Source: Flavobacteriales bacterium (GTDB lineage Bacteria > Bacteroidota > Bacteroidia > UBA10329). From it: a DNA stretch of 64,000 nt. Within the stretch, counting starts at the first letter, position 1, and every line of letters begins with the position of its first letter. The stretch spans positions 1 to 64,000 of the forward strand of contig JACJZP010000006.1 in assembly GCA_020635535.1 (NCBI GenBank). Reading direction: 5' to 3'. Made by a program: the position numbers and the translations under genes. Positions 1 to 7,542 of this stretch are shown here, piece by piece. The notes below the pieces were generated by a model. That model was given only the letters and a program-made list of their open reading frames with translations, made no database searches and was not told the origin of the DNA.

Positions 1-226
1 GAAAAGGGATATCCCACTCGATAGGCATTTTCAATTGAACAGCATCCGCAGATTTTCTACTGACCTGCCCATTCAATCTCTTCGTGTAAGCTATCGCTTC
101 TTCCTCAAATACTGAAAACTCCGTTTTAGCACCTGATTGCAATTGATGTGTAAGAATCGCCAACTCCTCTGAGTCACCTTTAATCACGTTAACACCAAGT
201 TCTATGCGCAGTTTTGAATACTTCAT
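1..226 (-). CDS. Hypothetical protein, 3' end cut off by window edge
   Basis: An open frame begins with ATG at 226 and runs off the left edge after 75 codons, so only the N-terminal part is visible. It begins MKYSKLRIELGVNVI and is polar and charged, with no signal peptide or membrane segment. A purine-rich GAAAGG lies directly before the ATG and could serve as ribosome binding site. A 26-bp repeat lies 41 bases upstream, and a second copy of that repeat lies beyond the next small ORF, so the two small genes have similar upstream sequence. I do not recognise the family and no function can be given. Confidence 0.5.
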   Translation of the reverse strand, partial: MKYSKLRIELGVNVIKGDSEELAILTHQLQSGAKTEFSVFEEEAIAYTKRLNGQVSRKSADAVQLKMPIEWDIPF

Positions 227-266
227 CCTTTCAACCAATGGTTTACAAAGTAAAAAGGATGCACCT

Positions 267-292
267 CGCAACCTATTTACGACCTCAAAAAC
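267..292. repeat. 26-bp intergenic repeat, copy A
   Basis: This copy matches the one at 508-533 at 25 of 26 positions (the difference is gacctc versus ggcctc). Read on the plus strand it contains a core close to CGGCCTCAAA, which also follows the -7-like TACCTTCG upstream of aspS at 35063-35080. It may therefore be a promoter-derived element; read on the minus strand, TAGGTTGC would be a -7-like box for the gene starting at 226. The orientation cannot be decided from sequence. Confidence 0.65.
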
Positions 293-309
293 TTATTCAG
301 TTTATTTCC

Positions 310-483
310 TCAATACCCCAAATAATCCCCCATCAACTGCTCCAGCAGCTCAGGCATAAGATCAGAAGCACCAGAAAGAATCTCAAGAAACACCTCAATA
401 CGGTCATCCGTTGTCAGAGTAGCCAGCGCCTCATCATCCCTAAAAAAGCGCATAAAGTCATCACGCGTTACCGTTGCATTCAT
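310..483 (-). CDS. Small acidic hypothetical protein (57 aa)
   Basis: ATG at 483 opens a 57-codon frame ending in TGA at 310. Two in-frame ATGs lie upstream (495 and 507), but they fall against the repeat at 508-533, which may hold the promoter, so 483 is preferred. The product begins MNATVTRDDFMRFF and ends GDYLGY. It is rich in Asp and Glu with hydrophobic spacing suggestive of two short helices, and has no signal peptide or cysteines. It has no recognised domain. Together with the gene at 1-226 it forms a pair of small minus-strand genes, each with the same repeat upstream. It could still be a chance ORF in a repeat-rich stretch. Confidence 0.35.
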   Translation of the reverse strand: MNATVTRDDFMRFFRDDEALATLTTDDRIEVFLEILSGASDLMPELLEQLMGDYLGY

Positions 484-507
484 GGCAACAAACATCAACC
501 CCAACAC

Positions 508-533
508 CGCAACCTATTTACGGCCTCAAAAAC
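508..533. repeat. 26-bp intergenic repeat, copy B
   Basis: Second copy of the element at 267-292, 241 bases away, with one mismatch. Similarity fades outside the 26-bp core, so this is a short shared element and not a longer tandem duplication. Confidence 0.65.
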
Positions 534-565
534 CCAACGCAGAAACACCCATAGCAAACAGCTCC

Positions 566-649
566 AATCTCTTTTCCCTTTCTCCTTTTTCCCTTTCCCT
601 TTCCCCTTTTTCCTATTTCTTTTTTCCTATTTCTTTTTTTCCTATTTCC
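566..649. repeat. Polypyrimidine tract with repeated CCTATTTCT nonamer
   Basis: The plus strand is almost purely C and T, with CCTATTTCT or CCTATTTCC at 612, 626 and 641 (spacing 14-15 bases). Slipped-strand or triplex-prone low-complexity DNA is the simplest description. No function can be assigned. Confidence 0.7.
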
Positions 650-703
650 GATTTCCTCTTCCCGTCCCTTATCTCTTGTCTCCATATCTCTCTATCTCTG
701 CGT

Positions 704-723
704 CTCCCAATAGCTATCGGGAG
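704..723. repeat. 20-bp near-perfect palindrome (core ATAGCTAT)
   Basis: CTCCCAATAG at 704-713 is followed directly by CTATCGGGAG at 714-723; the halves are reverse complements at 9 of 10 positions. The CCC-ATAGCTAT-GGG layout resembles short palindromes I recall as dispersed repeats in Bacteroidota genomes, but copy number cannot be judged here. It could also act as a cruciform or RNA hairpin. Confidence 0.6.
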
Positions 724-765
724 CGTCTTCGCGAGAAAACCCAATGAGCGTAGCGAATCTCCTCC

Positions 766-849
766 CAATCGTCAATCGTAAATCGTCAATCGCCAATCGT
801 CAATCGTAAATCGTCAATCGTCAATCGCCAATCGTAAATCGCCAATCCT
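766..849. repeat. Heptamer tandem array, 12 units of CAATCGT type
   Basis: Twelve contiguous 7-bp units follow the consensus (C/A)AATCG(T/C); the last unit, CAATCCT, degenerates. Variation is confined mainly to the first and last base of each unit. The array stops six bases before the end of the XRE gene at 855. The unit is far too short for CRISPR, and there are no spacers. Confidence 0.85.
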
Positions 850-854
850 CCCAA

Positions 855-1178
855 CTAATCACCATTCGCTATTCGCTTCAAAATCTCCTCCAACTCCAAA
901 GCACTCTTCCCCTCTAGCAGCTTCCAAATATCAGGCGCCTTACTCTTGCTAACCTGGCCTAGTACATGGCGCGGGTCACCCTGCCAGTCCAACAACTCAT
1001 TCGGAGTGCATTCAAACAACTCACACAGTTTAACCAGCGTACTCAAACGCACCATTTTCGTCTCACCGCTCGCCAAGGTGCGCGCCACAGAGTCAGTAAA
1101 TCCATGATTAACCAGGTAACTGCGCATCTGTTTCACACCGCGCATCTCAATCAACCGTTTTAAGTTCAGAACAAGCAT
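855..1178 (-). CDS. Small XRE-family helix-turn-helix regulator (107 aa)
   Basis: A cytoplasmic DNA-binding protein with a Cro/C1-type helix-turn-helix over about residues 3-65, starting LVLNLKRLIEMRG and closing with the CELFECTPNELLDW block typical of the small YozG/HTH_26 group. The tail (about 70-107) is charged and helical. An open frame continues upstream to 1256, but the start at 1178 is chosen because proteins of this group normally begin MLVLNLKR or similar; ATG at 1199 is the other possibility. It stands alone and diverges from the carboxypeptidase-regulatory-domain gene at 1558, with a repeat-bearing 379-bp spacer between them, so it may regulate itself or that gene. This is inference from position only. 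Confidence 0.75.
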   Translation of the reverse strand: MLVLNLKRLIEMRGVKQMRSYLVNHGFTDSVARTLASGETKMVRLSTLVKLCELFECTPNELLDWQGDPRHVLGQVSKSKAPDIWKLLEGKSALELEEILKRIANGD

Positions 1179-1557
1179 TGCAAACCATTTTAACAGCATA
1201 CATAACGACATAAACGAGCGCTTAGTGTTACCCAAATGCAAAGAATTGTGAAACAATCACAACACATCGCCACCCAATAGCAACTACTGGTCATGTAATC
1301 ACCACTGCTGGATAAGAAATCGCCACTTCTGGTTAGCCGGTAACGCCTTCCTGCGTCCCATCCGCCACGCATGGCTTCCCATTCACCGCTCATCGTCATG
1401 TTATCTCCGCTTCGTGCAGAACAATAGCCGCTTAATGGCCAAAGGAAAAAGACAGTTTCTGCCCCATCACAATTTCCACCACAACACCCATGTTTTTATA
1501 GCACTAACCGGCCGGTCGGCCTCGCTCTGGGGTCGGCCGCCATAAAAAATAGAAATC
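1179..1557. promoter_or_regulatory. Divergent intergenic region with imperfect ~21-bp repeats and a GC-rich repeat
   Basis: This 379-bp spacer lies between the divergent XRE gene and the gene at 1558. It holds two adjoining, related ~21-mers, ATCACCACTGCTGG... at 1298 and ATCGCCACTTCTGG... at 1319, plus a weaker relative ATCGCCAC at 1266; these could be operator-like sites. Just before the downstream gene, GGTCGGCC occurs twice (within 1513-1538) in a GC-rich block. I see no convincing TAnnTTTG box for the plus-strand gene. Short open frames here show no coding character. Confidence 0.4.
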
Positions 1558-2517
1558 ATGACAGACGCACAATCAAACAGACTCGACATGTACCTCGTGG
1601 TAGAGGGCTTCTACGCAGACAATCAGGTAATTATAGATGCCGTGCCCGCACGCATCGCTGCCTTCAGCAAACTCAAGAACAACATTCAAGCAATAAATAA
1701 GGAAATAGCCGGCCAATCCTCTAACACCACAGGGGTAGCATTGGATAAGACCGCGCTCAGAAACAAGCTCGACAGTATCGCGGCAATCACACTGGCATCA
1801 GCCAGAACATGGGCAAGCGTAATGGAGAACAACACCCTTGTTGCAGAATTCAATTACCCCATCAGCGAAATACAGCGCATAAAAGACGATACCGTGATAG
1901 GTTTCTGCAACCATCGTATTTCCCTGATCAACGACAACCTCGCATCCATGGCAGACTACGGTATAGATGCCGCAACCATAACCGAATGGCAAACCGCCTT
2001 GAACGACTACCAGACCGTGCTCGAAAGTCCCAGAGAGGCCGTAAATACGCGCCATTTGCACACAGAGACACTTAAAGCACTCTTTACAGACACCGCAAAC
2101 CTGTTCAAAGACCAGCTCGATCCGCTTATGCTAACATTCAAAGCCTCAGACCCGCTGCTCTACAGCGCATACAAGCAGGCGCGCATCATCATTAACCGAA
2201 ATGGCGGAGGCTCAAACGGAACACCCACCAACGACCTCAAAGTTACGGGTACCGTATCAGACGCACAGACCTCAGAGCCCATAGTAGGAGCCGCGGTCAC
2301 ATTCACATCGCCCATAAGCCCAGAGCCCTACACCATTTACACAGATAATAATGGCTTCTACCGTTTGGAGTTTACAGATGTGCCCGTCAGTGGCACAATA
2401 ACCGCCACCGTACTGGTCTCGGCCATCAACTATCAGGAAACCACGCAAACCGTAGAAGCAACAGCAGGCAACTCCTACACCTTAGACTTCAGCCTCACCC
2501 CCGCAGTGGTTCCCTGA
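1558..2517 (+). CDS. Carboxypeptidase-regulatory-like domain protein without signal peptide (319 aa)
   Basis: About residues 1-215 are predominantly helical (begins MTDAQSNRLDMYLVVEG) and match no domain I can name, although similar N-termini occur in abundant hypothetical proteins of Bacteroidota. A Gly/Asn/Thr linker (about 212-225, NRNGGGSNGTPTN) leads to a beta-sandwich of the carboxypeptidase regulatory-like (CarboxypepD_reg) type, about 227-315, with the diagnostic VTGTVSDAQTSEPIVGAAV and FYRLEF strands. There is no signal peptide, lipobox or T9SS sorting tail, although this fold is usually found on exported proteins. ATG at 1558 follows an A-rich AAAAAATAGAAATC leader. The gene is monocistronic and diverges from the XRE regulator. 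Function unknown. Confidence 0.8.
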   Translation: MTDAQSNRLDMYLVVEGFYADNQVIIDAVPARIAAFSKLKNNIQAINKEIAGQSSNTTGVALDKTALRNKLDSIAAITLASARTWASVMENNTLVAEFNYPISEIQRIKDDTVIGFCNHRISLINDNLASMADYGIDAATITEWQTALNDYQTVLESPREAVNTRHLHTETLKALFTDTANLFKDQLDPLMLTFKASDPLLYSAYKQARIIINRNGGGSNGTPTNDLKVTGTVSDAQTSEPIVGAAVTFTSPISPEPYTIYTDNNGFYRLEFTDVPVSGTITATVLVSAINYQETTQTVEATAGNSYTLDFSLTPAVVP

Positions 2518-2640
2518 TCCACAGCCTGCATAAGATCGGGCAATCCCACATCATTCAACAGGCGCATCATCACCAATCCACCGCCTATGAATCAGCTCAC
2601 CTCCAAACGGGCGCTGTTCAATGGTTGCTGATCAACAACA

Positions 2641-4230
2641 TCAGAAATCATCGAACGGCCTCGTCAGGTCAGACGAGATGCCGAAGAAGAAATAAAGCTC
2701 CTCATTCCTGTGAATGGCAGACTCCTGCACCCTGCTCGTAAACCCGGCCATTACGCGCAGATCCCAAAAAGCATTCAGCACATACTCCGCCCTGAACTGC
2801 CACAGATAAAGCTTGGTATCCAACCCCTGGATCATCTCATGGTTGTACTCCCCATCTCGCAACAGGTACGACTTGTAAATGTCGCCTCCGTAACTGATGT
2901 TGTTCGTGTCCAGCCCATAATTGGCATAAATGAATTTACCTTCAAAAAGCCAGTTATTCTTACGCCACCGCAGCACATTCACAGATTCCATGAAATTGGC
3001 ACCATAGGGATGCGCCAAAGGCTGATTGTTGTGCCCATAGTTCTGTTCAATGGTAAGGTGAGTATACGTGAACGGCCTTACCCAATTGAACTCAAACTGA
3101 TAATACAGGTTTTTGATCCAGAACAGATTCCAGCCCTTTATACCAACCTGAAAGCCCTGCTTGTTTGCCCACCAGCCCGTTTGCACGGTAGAGTCATTTC
3201 TCGCGCGGAACGAACTGAAAACCTCGCTCGATAGGAACTCATCCAGAATGATCTGCCCATACAGATGGTTGTTCTTTCCAATACGGTAACGGAAATCGAA
3301 TCCCAGCAGCACATTGTCCGGAGAATTGATAGAGAACTCCACCGGACGGTAGAAAATGATCGGGTTGATGTAGTTGAACTCAAACCCCCTTACACCGGTA
3401 GAATCGCCACCCTGCCAAATAATGCTCTCAAACATCCCAAAGGTGAAACGCTTGGCAATATTCAAAGACAGATAATGGAAAGATGCAAGCTTACTGTAAG
3501 CACCCGGTCGCGGGTCGCGCATCTTGGCCCACATGTTCACGTAGCGCAGCCTCCAAACCCGAGTATCAAGTTTCAAGAACAGATACTGATCGGCATTGTC
3601 GCTCAACAATAAAGACCTGTAACCATTGCCAAAGACCACCTTATCATACCCGGCCTGCACATTGAACTTCTCAGAAGGAGAATAGGAAATGTATCCACTT
3701 GGGTCAAAGAACGTTCTCCAATACGCATGTCTTGAGAATTCTCCTTGTCCCGGATTAACGTTATGCCGATCCATGTACCGTTCCACATGTTCCACCGGCC
3801 TGAATGCTCCGCCACGCACAGAAAAGTGCCCCACAAAATTCCTACCCAGCAGCACATCTCCACGCACCCCTCCTATAAGTTCAGAGGTAAACCCTGAGGC
3901 CGTACCATATCGTGCTATGGAATGATAGATCGGATTCAGCTCCAAACCGAACCACTTCCGTTTGTAATCGAAGAAATGCCCTTGAGAAAAACGGTGCAAT
4001 GCTGCCGTATCTGAAAAAACGAACGAGCGCAATTTCTGGTCGCGCTCCTGCTCAAGGTCATAGTTCAGAACCAGCGGCTGTATGTTCCCATGGAAATTGG
4101 GAAGCCCGCTCTTCATGGGCTCCTCCAACAGATACGTTTCCAACAAAGGCGAATGCGGAACCGCCAACCGTTGGCCCGAAACCACCATCGGCAACAGCAA
4201 TGCTATCAGATACAGGTACCTAAAAATCAT
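2641..4230 (-). CDS. RemB-type outer-membrane beta-barrel protein, copy 1 (529 aa)
   Basis: A signal peptide (about 1-19, ending VVSGQ) precedes a long protein with alternating aromatic beta-strands and a C-terminal hydrophobic/aromatic strand, as in outer-membrane barrels. Conserved blocks shared with the next gene upstream include YISYSPSEKFNVQAGYDKV, GNGYRSLLLSDNA (about 180-213) and NNQPLAHPYGANF (about 403-416). The fold resembles Wzi-like capsule-assembly barrels and the gliding-associated protein RemB, which I recall lying close to sprA in Flavobacterium johnsoniae. The start at 4230 overlaps the end of the paralogue by 11 bases, implying translational coupling. It is the last gene of the minus-strand unit. 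The barrel assignment is firm; the RemB name is an inference from sequence feel and synteny. Confidence 0.75.
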   Translation of the reverse strand: MIFRYLYLIALLLPMVVSGQRLAVPHSPLLETYLLEEPMKSGLPNFHGNIQPLVLNYDLEQERDQKLRSFVFSDTAALHRFSQGHFFDYKRKWFGLELNPIYHSIARYGTASGFTSELIGGVRGDVLLGRNFVGHFSVRGGAFRPVEHVERYMDRHNVNPGQGEFSRHAYWRTFFDPSGYISYSPSEKFNVQAGYDKVVFGNGYRSLLLSDNADQYLFLKLDTRVWRLRYVNMWAKMRDPRPGAYSKLASFHYLSLNIAKRFTFGMFESIIWQGGDSTGVRGFEFNYINPIIFYRPVEFSINSPDNVLLGFDFRYRIGKNNHLYGQIILDEFLSSEVFSSFRARNDSTVQTGWWANKQGFQVGIKGWNLFWIKNLYYQFEFNWVRPFTYTHLTIEQNYGHNNQPLAHPYGANFMESVNVLRWRKNNWLFEGKFIYANYGLDTNNISYGGDIYKSYLLRDGEYNHEMIQGLDTKLYLWQFRAEYVLNAFWDLRVMAGFTSRVQESAIHRNEELYFFFGISSDLTRPFDDF

Positions 4231-5866
4231 GATACAGGTTTCTTAGCATGGTCCGTATCCCAAAATAGACATAGGCGTTCTCTTCCTTAGAAAAGTCATT
4301 CTTGCTAACGCGATGCCTGAGGCCCAACAGAATATTCAGGTCAGAAGCACGGTTCACCACATAGGCAATCTCCACATTCTGGTAAGTAAGAGCGGTCTTA
4401 ACCCCCTGGCCCAGCTTATTGCCGTAAGAATCAGGCCCGAGGTACGTATCCGTATCCGGCAGATAGACATCATTGCCGTAATTCACACCCACAGAATCGC
4501 GGCCTACAGAAGCATAACTTAGCCTATAACTGAACCTAAGATCGCGCCAGCGGTAAACCAGCTCGCCCACAAACTCATGGAAATTGGCCCCAAGCGGATG
4601 CGCCAATGGTTGATTGTAATGCGTGTAACTCTGTAGCGAAGACTCATGTGCATAGGTATAAGGCAACGCCCCGTTGTACTCCAGTCTGGCAAACAGATTC
4701 TTGATCTTGAACGGGCTGTAAACCTTAAAGCCCAACTGCCAACCCAGCCGTTGGTTTATATTTCCGCCCTGCGATAGCTTGGTAAAATCAAGCTCATCAA
4801 TGGCCAACTGACCATAGAACACAGCCCCGTTCCATGGAATATACTTGGCATTGATACCCACCAGCGCATTGTTCCCAGAATGGTCATAAGCATACTGAAC
4901 CGAACGGAAAAGGGTAATGGGGTTGAAGTAGTTCCAGTTGAAGTTGCCATTACCCATACTGTCACTCTTAAAGATAACCCCCTCAAACAGCCCCAACTGA
5001 AGGCTTTTCCCAACATTTACACTCAGATAATGGAAGGTGGTCCATTTCTTCTTGAACCCAGATTCAAACGTGGTGAACAGCCTTGGGTCCTGTAGCTGCG
5101 TAAAAATGAAGTCGTACTGAAAATTCCAAAGCTTGGTACTCACCTTCAGGTAAGGATAGTTGTATCCGGCATCAGAGAGCAGCATCGATCGGTAACCCTC
5201 ACCAATAAAGAACTTCTCATGCCCCAACTGAAAGTTTACCGCCTTAATGGGTGAATAAGAAACATGGCCCGATGCAATGGAAAAGTCATACCCCTTTACC
5301 GTTACTCCCAAAAACCGGTACAGCGCATTGTCAAACTGAAAATCCTTGATCCGACCTTCTCCCGGCACTACCTGATTCTGGTCGATCCAAGCATTCATAT
5401 AAGGAAGATACGTGGCCTGATTCTCCCAGAAAGAAGTACGGAAAGAGACCGTCTTCCCAATGCTACCTCGAAAGGTAATGCCCTTGGTATTCACCGTAAG
5501 CCGTTGCTTGGTAACCGCATCCATTCCTATTTCCAGATTGAATACCGGGTCTACATAGAACTGATACTTGGCAGAATCTACCCGTAGCAAGCTTACGCGA
5601 AACAACTTTCTACCCACCAGCGTGCGCGAGAATTTGCCTTTGTGATGATTGATCCACCGAATGGAGTCGAACGGAGCAACCTCATTCATCTGCTTCACCC
5701 TGAACGGCCTCAGACCCGTATGAAAATCGGTTCCTTTCTGCTGAAGCAGCCCCTCAAATTCGGTATACTGCGTATGATTGAACGGATGGTTGTACTGCTC
5801 CTGAGCCAAGCTTGGAACGGCAACCAAAACAGATATGACAACCACAAAAAAAAGTCCCAAGCGCAT
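4220..5866 (-). CDS. RemB-type outer-membrane beta-barrel protein, copy 2 (548 aa)
   Basis: This is a paralogue of the downstream gene, with the same architecture: signal peptide (about 1-21, ending PSLAQ), then a full-length barrel carrying HVSYSPIKAVNFQLGHEKF, GEGYRSMLLSDAG and NQPLAHPLGANF (about residue 419). The shared blocks appear in the same order at similar spacing, so the pair is a tandem duplication that has diverged considerably. A -7-like TACCTTTG lies 17 bases upstream of the ATG, suggesting that the pair is transcribed from its own promoter. A role in gliding adhesin or surface polysaccharide handling is plausible from the RemB resemblance and the nearby sprA, but this is inference. 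Confidence 0.75.
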   Translation of the reverse strand: MRLGLFFVVVISVLVAVPSLAQEQYNHPFNHTQYTEFEGLLQQKGTDFHTGLRPFRVKQMNEVAPFDSIRWINHHKGKFSRTLVGRKLFRVSLLRVDSAKYQFYVDPVFNLEIGMDAVTKQRLTVNTKGITFRGSIGKTVSFRTSFWENQATYLPYMNAWIDQNQVVPGEGRIKDFQFDNALYRFLGVTVKGYDFSIASGHVSYSPIKAVNFQLGHEKFFIGEGYRSMLLSDAGYNYPYLKVSTKLWNFQYDFIFTQLQDPRLFTTFESGFKKKWTTFHYLSVNVGKSLQLGLFEGVIFKSDSMGNGNFNWNYFNPITLFRSVQYAYDHSGNNALVGINAKYIPWNGAVFYGQLAIDELDFTKLSQGGNINQRLGWQLGFKVYSPFKIKNLFARLEYNGALPYTYAHESSLQSYTHYNQPLAHPLGANFHEFVGELVYRWRDLRFSYRLSYASVGRDSVGVNYGNDVYLPDTDTYLGPDSYGNKLGQGVKTALTYQNVEIAYVVNRASDLNILLGLRHRVSKNDFSKEENAYVYFGIRTMLRNLYHDF

Positions 5867-5882
5867 GCTACACGGCTTGGAA

Positions 5883-5890
5883 CAAAGGTA
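5883..5890 (-). promoter_or_regulatory. Candidate -7 box TACCTTTG for the RemB-type pair
   Basis: This is an exact match to the Bacteroidota TAnnTTTG -7 consensus, 17 bases upstream of the ATG at 5866. No clear TTG -33 element is seen at the expected distance, so confidence is limited. Confidence 0.4.
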
Positions 5891-5915
5891 TTACTTACAG
5901 TGGTTAGGCAGCGGT

Positions 5916-6614
5916 TCAGCCACCCAATGTAAAACGGATGGGCAGAATGAAGTACACATCTACATTCTTACCACCCTGTCTGCCAGGTGTAAAGCAATCG
6001 AGCATTTTGGCCACACGCAGTGCTTCGGCATCCAACCACGGGTCAACAGATCGTTTAACCTCCGCATCGCGCAGCTTTCCATCTTTACCAACTACAAACT
6101 GAACATAAACAGTTCCCGTAACGCCATTCTGTCTTGGTATTTCCGGATACTTCAGCTCCTCTCCCAAAAACGCGAACATGGCCTTTTCACCTCCACAGTA
6201 TTCTGGCATCTCGGCAGCAAAGGTTATAGGCCCCGCATCAAAGTCGTCCACATCATTATCAACCGGTTTTTCAATTGGGCCACTGATGTCGGTCAGATCA
6301 TCATCACTTAGATCAGGCTCATCCGTATCTGCGGCATCCGAAACTTGTTCATCCACTATCTTGAACTCAGTTTTCGGTTCTGGTTGTTTCTTGGGCAGAT
6401 CCGGTTTCTCCAGTTTCTGCTCCGGTTCCTCTATCTTAATGGGCAAGACCCAAACAACCTCATCGTCAATTATGGGCTCAACCACCGGTATTTGCGGTGC
6501 CGTGTAAGGTGTTCTCCATTCAAATGACACAAGTGCCAAAGACACGGCCAATAACAGGCCGGCAGTAAAGAACAATGGTCTTTTTCTTTCCAATGATGCA
6601 TTCTTCGTTCTCAT
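5916..6614 (-). CDS. TonB family protein (energy transducer), copy 1 (232 aa)
   Basis: The product has a short cytoplasmic N-terminus, one membrane anchor (about 13-32, LFFTAGLLLAVSLALVSFEW), a Pro/Glu/Lys-rich periplasmic spanning segment (about 55-85), an acidic stretch rich in Asp, and a C-terminal TonB_C domain (about 140-230, including TGTVYVQFVVGKDGKL). TonB proteins transmit proton-motive force from ExbB/ExbD to outer-membrane receptors. No exbB/exbD gene is present in the window. A paralogue lies directly upstream (6760-7437), separated by a terminator, so the two probably have separate transcripts. It is oriented with the gliding/T9SS gene block. Confidence 0.88.
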   Translation of the reverse strand: MRTKNASLERKRPLFFTAGLLLAVSLALVSFEWRTPYTAPQIPVVEPIIDDEVVWVLPIKIEEPEQKLEKPDLPKKQPEPKTEFKIVDEQVSDAADTDEPDLSDDDLTDISGPIEKPVDNDVDDFDAGPITFAAEMPEYCGGEKAMFAFLGEELKYPEIPRQNGVTGTVYVQFVVGKDGKLRDAEVKRSVDPWLDAEALRVAKMLDCFTPGRQGGKNVDVYFILPIRFTLGG

Positions 6615-6705
6615 AACAGGTGGGTTTAAATGTTTAAGTAGAAGAATGCGGCATGTAGTGCGGTTTGTCTCTTAACGATGTCAAACCCTGCTTTATTGCA
6701 AAAAA

Positions 6706-6738
6706 GATCCCGCTTAACACCAATGGCTAAGCGGGATC
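6706..6738 (-). terminator. Rho-independent terminator after tonB copy 2
   Basis: An 11-bp perfect stem, GATCCCGCTTA at 6706-6716 and TAAGCGGGATC at 6728-6738, has an 11-base loop. On the minus strand it is followed by a run of T residues. It sits 21 bases beyond the stop codon of the gene ending at 6760. Confidence 0.85.
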
Positions 6739-6759
6739 CTCTAAATAGGTCTTCTGAAA

Positions 6760-7437
6760 TTAGTTCAGAACGAAACGGATAGGAATCGTAAACTGAACCG
6801 GAACAGGCTTGCCGCGCTGCTTACCGGGCTTGTAGCCCTTAAGGGTTTTCACAACTCGAACTGCTTCTTTGTCAAGGAATGGGTCTGCGCCTCGCACAAC
6901 CTTCACATCCTTGATTGAGCCATCCTTATCTACAATGTAGCTCACGTAAACAACCCCTGTAATACCGTTCTCTTTGGCAATGGCAGGGTATTCAACGTGC
7001 TCAGCAATGTACTTAAGCAGTGCCGCATCTCCACCTGGGAAAGCTGGCATATCCTCAACAATGGTAAAGAAGTCTGGTTCGTTGGATTCTTCCTCAACCA
7101 CCTCTTCAATTTCAACCACTTCGGTTTCCATGTCGGCCTCAACGTCCATGATCTCCACTTCATCCTCAATCTCCACATCGTCTTCCACGATCTCGATCTC
7201 TGGAGCTGGTGGTGGTGGCGGTGGCGGTGGTGGTGGTTTTATTTCCTGTTCAGTAATAGGAATGATCTCTTCTTCCAGATCATCAATGATCAACTGACCA
7301 AGATCGGCCGTTGATTTATCAAAGGTTTTCCATTCAAAAGCGGTAAGCACTACGGCCAAGGCTACTACGTAGCCGGCCACAAGAAACAGTGATCGCTTTT
7401 TCTCCAGGTCTACCTCAGGATTCTTCTTAATCTCCAT
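6760..7437 (-). CDS. TonB family protein (energy transducer), copy 2 (225 aa)
   Basis: The start at 7437 (MEIKKNPEVDLEKKRSLF) is chosen over the longer frame to 7533 because the basic N-terminus followed by a membrane anchor (about 16-35) is the TonB pattern. The periplasmic stretch contains ten consecutive prolines (about 70-80), encoded by repeated GGT/GGC triplets on the plus strand, then a highly acidic Glu/Asp/Val segment. The C-terminal TonB_C domain (about 130-225) includes TGVVYVSYIVDKDGSIKD and ends FTIPIRFVLN. It ends at a strong terminator. It lies immediately downstream of the VanZ-like gene. Confidence 0.88.
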   Translation of the reverse strand: MEIKKNPEVDLEKKRSLFLVAGYVVALAVVLTAFEWKTFDKSTADLGQLIIDDLEEEIIPITEQEIKPPPPPPPPPPAPEIEIVEDDVEIEDEVEIMDVEADMETEVVEIEEVVEEESNEPDFFTIVEDMPAFPGGDAALLKYIAEHVEYPAIAKENGITGVVYVSYIVDKDGSIKDVKVVRGADPFLDKEAVRVVKTLKGYKPGKQRGKPVPVQFTIPIRFVLN

Positions 7438-7542
7438 AGTCTGATTTTTATGGGCGGGTAAATTTATAATTAATGCTGCAATCTCCGCATTGCAACTGTC
7501 GGATGTTTGATGCCAACCCAAACCGTGTTCCACAAACCCACA

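Larger units (their letters stand above)
534..854. other. Repeat-rich intergenic stretch without a convincing gene
   Basis: About 320 bases with no believable gene. Plus-strand open frames here encode only low-complexity Phe/Pro/Ser text produced by the pyrimidine tract. Contents in order are: a polypyrimidine tract with a thrice-repeated nonamer (566-649), a 20-bp near-palindrome (704-723), a purine-rich spacer, and a 12-unit heptamer array (766-849) that ends just before the stop codon of the XRE gene. Confidence 0.7.

Noticed and set aside
214..781. Overlapping plus-strand open frames rich in Phe, Pro and Ser
   Set aside because: They are read through the polypyrimidine tract and repeats, show low-complexity translation and no start context.
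766..849. Possible CRISPR array
   Set aside because: Units are 7 bp, contiguous and without spacers; no cas genes nearby.
6942..7314. Open frames with Ser/Gly/Trp-rich text around the poly-proline codons of tonB copy 2
   Set aside because: They are other-frame readings of the GGT/GGC triplet run and acidic codons in the real gene.
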